Assembly (NCBI RefSeq): GCF_025148785.1
Contig: NZ_CP102271.1
Coordinates: 1,605,972 to 1,669,971, forward strand
DNA from: Catenibacterium mitsuokai
Lineage (GTDB): Bacteria; Bacillota_I; Bacilli_A; Erysipelotrichales; Coprobacillaceae
Length of the DNA: 64,000 nucleotides
Direction: 5' to 3'
Below the pieces are notes generated by a model. The model did not search any database. It saw nothing but the letters and a program-made list of their open reading frames with translations, and had not been told where the DNA came from. Shown here one piece after another: positions 60,861 to 64,000 of the stretch (positions are counted from its first letter, which is position 1; each line of letters begins with the position of its first letter). The translations under genes and the position numbers were made by a program.

Positions 60861-61045
60861 ATGGCAACTGAAGCACAGAAGAAAGCAAGTGCAAACTATG
60901 CAAAAAAGATGACAAAATGCGTTAATCTTGCATTCAATAAGAAAACAGATGCAGATATTCTTGAAAAGCTTATCAAGTTGATTCAAAAATGGGATATATC
61001 AAAAAGCTGATTAGAGAAGATATTGCGAAATCAGAAAAGGACTAG
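60861..61045 (+). pseudogene. Small charged protein gene with an apparent single-base frameshift
   Basis: A frame starts at ATG 60861 after AAGGAGAGG (MATEAQKKASANYAKKMTK...) and stops at 61008-61010 after 49 residues. The frame that is open just beyond continues with YQVDSKMGYIKKLIREDIAK and ends at 61043-61045. Inserting one A in the A-run near 60964-60966 would join them into a protein of about 61 residues. The joined protein, with GYIKKLIREDI, resembles small phage/plasmid-type DNA-binding-like proteins in general appearance. It could be a real frameshift or a sequence error. Confidence 0.5.
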
Positions 61046-61072
61046 AGTGTATTTTAGCTCTAGTTCTTTTTA
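61041..61072 (+). terminator. Terminator of the small locus
   Basis: ACTAGAG (61041-61047) pairs with CTCTAGT (61058-61064), followed by TCTTTTTA on the plus strand, right at the end of the frameshifted gene. Confidence 0.68.
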
Positions 61073-61108
61073 TACTATAATTTTTAAAAACATTAATCAT
61101 ATAATCAA

Positions 61109-61131
61109 CAAAAAGGAGCATTTCTGCTCCT
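61109..61131 (-). terminator. Terminator of the gene at 61143
   Basis: AGGAGCA (61114-61120) pairs with TGCTCCT (61125-61131), followed on the minus strand by TTTTTG. Confidence 0.7.
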
Positions 61132-61142
61132 CACTCATTTAA

Positions 61143-61514
61143 TTATTTAGGTAATACTACAAACATATAGTTTTCATCACCCATATCAAGTTTGAAATAA
61201 TAATCACCTACCTGATTAGGACCATCCATTGAATCTGCAAGTAATGAAAGCCATTCTGTTGAAGAATGATCTTCTTCTGATAGAGTTCTCAACAAAACAA
61301 TGGACCATAAATAGAAATCAGCTCTTTCTACACTTGTATCGGAACGACATGCAATTGTATCTAGTTTGTGATTATCTAGAGAATATAATAACATATACTG
61401 AATATCTGTTGTGATTCCATTATCTTTGATATCATACACAATACCTAGATTTCCACTTGAACAAAGCATAGAATTAATTGATACATCATATTTTGAAGAA
61501 TAAGAGTCTTGCAT
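61143..61514 (-). CDS. Protein of unknown function, possibly 5'-truncated
   Basis: The 123-residue product (MQDSYSSKYDVSINSML... to ENYMFVVLPK) is acidic, without membrane helices or known motifs. The ATG at 61514 has no ribosome site. The same frame stays open upstream for about 19 further codons (ending ...KKDLAEVNKK) with protein-like composition but no ATG, GTG or TTG before a stop. So it is either a remnant that lost its 5' end or starts at a rare codon. A terminator follows it directly, which argues it was an expressed gene. Confidence 0.5.
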   Translation of the reverse strand: MQDSYSSKYDVSINSMLCSSGNLGIVYDIKDNGITTDIQYMLLYSLDNHKLDTIACRSDTSVERADFYLWSIVLLRTLSEEDHSSTEWLSLLADSMDGPNQVGDYYFKLDMGDENYMFVVLPK

Positions 61515-61606
61515 TTTCTTATTTACTTCAGCCAGATCTTTTTTATAAGGACCTTCATTATGAAAATTACTTTAGATAACTTAAAACAATTATAATTTAC
61601 ATTAAC

Positions 61607-61653
61607 AAAAAAAGACACCAACTTTGTGGATGTTTGGTCCTTAAGTTGATGCC
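61607..61653 (-). terminator. Terminator of the rubrerythrin gene
   Basis: An 11-bp stem with two G-U pairs (61614-61624 with 61643-61653) and an 18-base loop is followed on the minus strand by TTTTTTTG. Confidence 0.65.
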
Positions 61654-61674
61654 TTTGTATTCTTACTGATTCAA

Positions 61675-62265
61675 TTATTTTCCAAAATATCTATCTAATA
61701 AACCTTTTAATGCTTTACCATGTCTTGCTTCATCTCTTGCCATTTCATGAACTGTATCATGAATTGCATCTAAGTTATTCTTTTTAGCACATGTAGCAAG
61801 TTCAACCTTACCAGCAGTTGCACCAAATTCACAATCTACACGCCAAGCTAAGTTATCCTTAGTAGTTGATTTCATATTTGGTTCTAAGTCTTCACCTAAC
61901 ATTTCAGCAAATTTAGCAGCATGTTCTGCTTCTTCATAAGCTGCTTTTTCCCAATATAAACCAATTTCAGGATAACCTTCTCTATGTGCGATTCTAGCCA
62001 TACATAAATACATACCAACTTCTGAACATTCACCTTCAAAGTTTGCTTTTAACTGATCAAAGATAAATTTCTTATCTTCATCAGTGATATCAAGATTATT
62101 TTTTACAGTCTTAGCATAAACACCATATTCATGTTCAGCAGCTAATTTCATTTCACCCTTTACTTCTTCAAACTGATCAGCGCCTACATGACATACTGGA
62201 CATTCAGCTGGTGCTGCATCTCCTTCATAAACATATCCACACACTTTACATACAAATTTTGCCAT
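61675..62265 (-). CDS. Reverse rubrerythrin
   Basis: The 196-residue protein reduces hydrogen peroxide (and oxygen) in anaerobes using a non-haem di-iron site. The rubredoxin-like domain is at the N-terminus (C6-x2-C9 and C22-x2-C25), the order that defines reverse rubrerythrin; the di-iron helices contain [21 protein letters not shown] and [17 protein letters not shown] precedes the ATG. It is monocistronic behind a strong promoter, in line with oxidative-stress use. Confidence 0.95.
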   Translation of the reverse strand: MAKFVCKVCGYVYEGDAAPAECPVCHVGADQFEEVKGEMKLAAEHEYGVYAKTVKNNLDITDEDKKFIFDQLKANFEGECSEVGMYLCMARIAHREGYPEIGLYWEKAAYEEAEHAAKFAEMLGEDLEPNMKSTTKDNLAWRVDCEFGATAGKVELATCAKKNNLDAIHDTVHEMARDEARHGKALKGLLDRYFGK

Positions 62266-62312
62266 ATTCTTTTTCTCCTTTTTAATTCCTTATTAGGAAT
62301 GATTACTATTTA

Positions 62313-62340
62313 AGTATAGCATATAATTCTATAATGTCAA
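62313..62340 (-). promoter_or_regulatory. Rubrerythrin promoter
   Basis: Minus-strand TTGACA (62335-62340) and TATACT (62313-62318) are 16 bp apart. The spacer reads TTATAGAATTATAT, only partly like a PerR box. Confidence 0.78.
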
Positions 62341-62364
62341 TGGATTTGACTTTTCATTGTAAAC

Positions 62365-62398
62365 AAAAAAATTCCCACCACATAAGTGGTAGGAATTC
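62365..62398 (-). terminator. Terminator of fakA
   Basis: A 12-bp stem with one G-U pair (AATTCCTACCAC with GTGGTGGGAATT, minus strand) is followed by TTTTTTTG. Confidence 0.88.
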
Positions 62399-62404
62399 AA
62401 CTAG

Positions 62405-64000
62405 TTATTCTACACCAACAATAAATGAGTAAACTGGCTGTTTACCAACATGAACTTCACATTCTACATCTTCATAGTTTTCTTCAATGAAGCTTGCAGC
62501 TGCTTCCTGTTCTTCTTCTGTTACGTCTTCACCACAAATAAGTGTAACGATTTCAGAATCTTCATCTACAAGATTGCTTAAAACATTCTTTAATGCTTCT
62601 AACTTATCTGGCACACAAGCCACAATCTTCTTTTCACATAAAGCCATATAATTATTTGCTTTAATTTCTAAACCATCAATTGAAGTATCCTTGATTGCGA
62701 AAGTCACCTGACCAGTCTTTACATTCGCAATAGCTTCCTTCATTTCATCCACATTTTCATCTAATGTTGCTTCTGGATTATACATGATAGCAGCAGATAA
62801 TCCCTGAGGAATAGTCTTAGTAGGTAATACTACAACGTCTACTTCTCCTTCTAATACTGTAGCCGCCTGCTGCGCAGTCATTACGATATTAGAGTTATTT
62901 GGAAGAATGATGACATGTTTTGCATTCACACCCTTGATTGCTTTAACGATATCTTCAGTTGCTGGGTTCATTGTCTGACCACCAGATACAACATGATCAC
63001 AATTTAATTCAAGGAACATATCCTTAATACCATCACCTGCAGCCACAGAAATAAGAGCCATTTCCTTAGCAGGAGCCATTGGGATTTCTTCTTCTTTTTC
63101 TTCTTCAGATACTTCAGTATTGACTACAGTTACCTTAGTGAATTCACCAAAACGAAGACCTGTATTTAATGCATTACCAGGCTTTAATGTATCTACATTA
63201 CCAATAACCTTGTTATCTTTCTGTGCTACATCTACGTTCTTACCTGGTAAATTCTTTAACTCATTGATGAAACCATCTAAGTTGAATGCATTCATCTTTC
63301 TGTCATCAATCTTTAATGTGAACTGTACACGATAACCATAAGGCTTTTCTTCTTCCTGTACAATTTCCACATCACTTGCCGCACCAACATTATCTACTTT
63401 TTCAATTACTTCACCAGCAAGAGCAGCCATGAAACCAGTTAATACTAATAATAAACCAGCTCCTCCTGAGTCAACTACACCTACTTCTTTTAATACTGGA
63501 AGAAGTTCAGGTGTATTATCTAAAGACTTTTCAGCACTCTTTACAAAGTAAGAGAACCAGTCTTCAATTTCCATATCTGGCTGTACATACTTAGCAGCTG
63601 CATCAGCAGATTCTCTAATAACTGTTAAGATTGTTCCTTCTACTGGACGCATAACTGCTTTATAAGCCACTTTAGCCCCAGAAGAGAATGCATCAGATAA
63701 TTCTGCAACATTGGCAGTTTCTTTTCCCTTAAGTGATTTAGCGACACCTCTAAAGATCTGAGAAAGGATTACACCAGAGTTTCCTCTTGCTCCCATTAAT
63801 AAGCCCTTAGAAAGAGTTTTAGCAATATCACCAATAGATGTATCATCAGCAAGCTTTTCAACCTGTTCAGCCCCAGAATTGAATGTAAGAGACATATTAG
63901 TACCTGTATCTCCATCTGGTACTGGGAAGACGTTTAAAGCATCTACCTCAGGATGATTATTATGTAATACGATAGCCCCGCTTAAGACCATCTGTTTAAA
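62405..64000 (-). CDS. fakA: Fatty acid kinase catalytic subunit FakA (YloV, DAK2 domain), 5' end outside
   Basis: The visible 531 residues run to the right edge without a start; the edge encodes FKQMVLSGAIVL, the usual beginning of the DAK2 domain just after the initiator. The ATP-binding part has NVFPVPDGDTGTNM and ARGNSGVILSQIFRG; the C-terminal DegV-partner domain follows (VVSGGQTMNPATEDIVKA, LPNNSNIVMTAQQAA). FakA phosphorylates fatty acids held by FakB for phospholipid synthesis. In Bacillus it lies just upstream of recG and plsX; here those genes are 45 kb away. Several methionines appear early, but the family start lies beyond the edge. Confidence 0.93.
   Translation of the reverse strand, partial: FKQMVLSGAIVLHNNHPEVDALNVFPVPDGDTGTNMSLTFNSGAEQVEKLADDTSIGDIAKTLSKGLLMGARGNSGVILSQIFRGVAKSLKGKETANVAELSDAFSSGAKVAYKAVMRPVEGTILTVIRESADAAAKYVQPDMEIEDWFSYFVKSAEKSLDNTPELLPVLKEVGVVDSGGAGLLLVLTGFMAALAGEVIEKVDNVGAASDVEIVQEEEKPYGYRVQFTLKIDDRKMNAFNLDGFINELKNLPGKNVDVAQKDNKVIGNVDTLKPGNALNTGLRFGEFTKVTVVNTEVSEEEKEEEIPMAPAKEMALISVAAGDGIKDMFLELNCDHVVSGGQTMNPATEDIVKAIKGVNAKHVIILPNNSNIVMTAQQAATVLEGEVDVVVLPTKTIPQGLSAAIMYNPEATLDENVDEMKEAIANVKTGQVTFAIKDTSIDGLEIKANNYMALCEKKIVACVPDKLEALKNVLSNLVDEDSEIVTLICGEDVTEEEQEAAASFIEENYEDVECEVHVGKQPVYSFIVGVE

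Noticed and set aside
60861-61010. Programmed -1 frameshift as explanation of the broken small gene
   Set aside because: No X-XXY-YYZ slippery heptamer with a following pseudoknot is visible at the switch; a plain indel is simpler.
62319-62334. Possible PerR box in the rubrerythrin promoter
   Set aside because: Only one half matches the TTATAAT/ATTATAA consensus well; too weak to call.

Overview
The window is AT-rich chromosomal DNA from a Gram-positive, low-GC anaerobe. Bacillota-type promoters (TTGACA/TATAAT), strong AGGAGG-like ribosome sites, intrinsic terminators, an Rnf complex, reverse rubrerythrin, glycyl radical enzymes and the recG-plsX-rnc cluster all fit. The gene mix looks like gut Erysipelotrichia (Coprobacillaceae/Erysipelotrichaceae); this is my impression from gene content, not a search result. 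Almost all genes lie on the minus strand.

Layout. 1-6250: a partial glycine-rich membrane protein, an MFS/nitroreductase operon, and two tRNA clusters (9 and 10 genes, plus Cys in the second) that share about 750 nearly identical bases, with a Nudix hydrolase, a small membrane protein and an FUSC-type membrane protein between them. 6250-10650: a spermidine/putrescine ABC importer (potABCD) headed by an XRE-cupin regulator. 10650-16760: pncB-tyrA, then recG-plsX-rnc. 16845-18440: an IS110-family element with a long structured 5' non-coding end. 18480-23940: a HAD phosphatase and a glycyl radical enzyme, activase and fructose-6-phosphate-aldolase-like operon with its own RpiR regulator. 23950-27070: a giant ABC-FtsX fusion.

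27480-38480 is the most distinctive block. One operon makes molybdenum cofactor and imports molybdate (moaA, moaC, MOSC-MogA fusion, modB, modC, modA). A second operon carries a MoeA-like protein, a ModE-type regulator, a DUF3343 Se/S carrier, selD, yedF, yqeB, a cysteine-desulfurase-like protein and a YqeC-XdhC fusion. Together they form the maturation kit of a selenium-dependent molybdenum hydroxylase, yet no hydroxylase subunit is present. A 24-bp palindrome with ModE-like half-sites sits at the moaA promoter.

38650-49310: an aminotransferase, a PTS EIIC with an RpiR regulator, an EF-G-like GTPase, an ECF sigma/anti-sigma pair with an ECF-type promoter of its own, a C69 dipeptidase, a LURP-one-related protein and an orphan toprim primase-like protein. 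49310-57550: a sodium-dependent transporter, then the Rnf complex (rnfCDGEAB) with its helpers (ApbE, NusG-II and Gx transporter proteins). 57690-64000: a GH1 glycosidase, HflX, a small structured locus at 60480-61065, a possible truncated gene, reverse rubrerythrin and the 3' part of fakA.

The small locus at 60570-61065 is the best candidate for something undescribed. It has a 26-residue hydrophobic peptide, a possible minus-strand RNA ending in a good terminator within its 5' region, and a frameshifted downstream gene, an arrangement resembling type I toxin-antitoxin loci.
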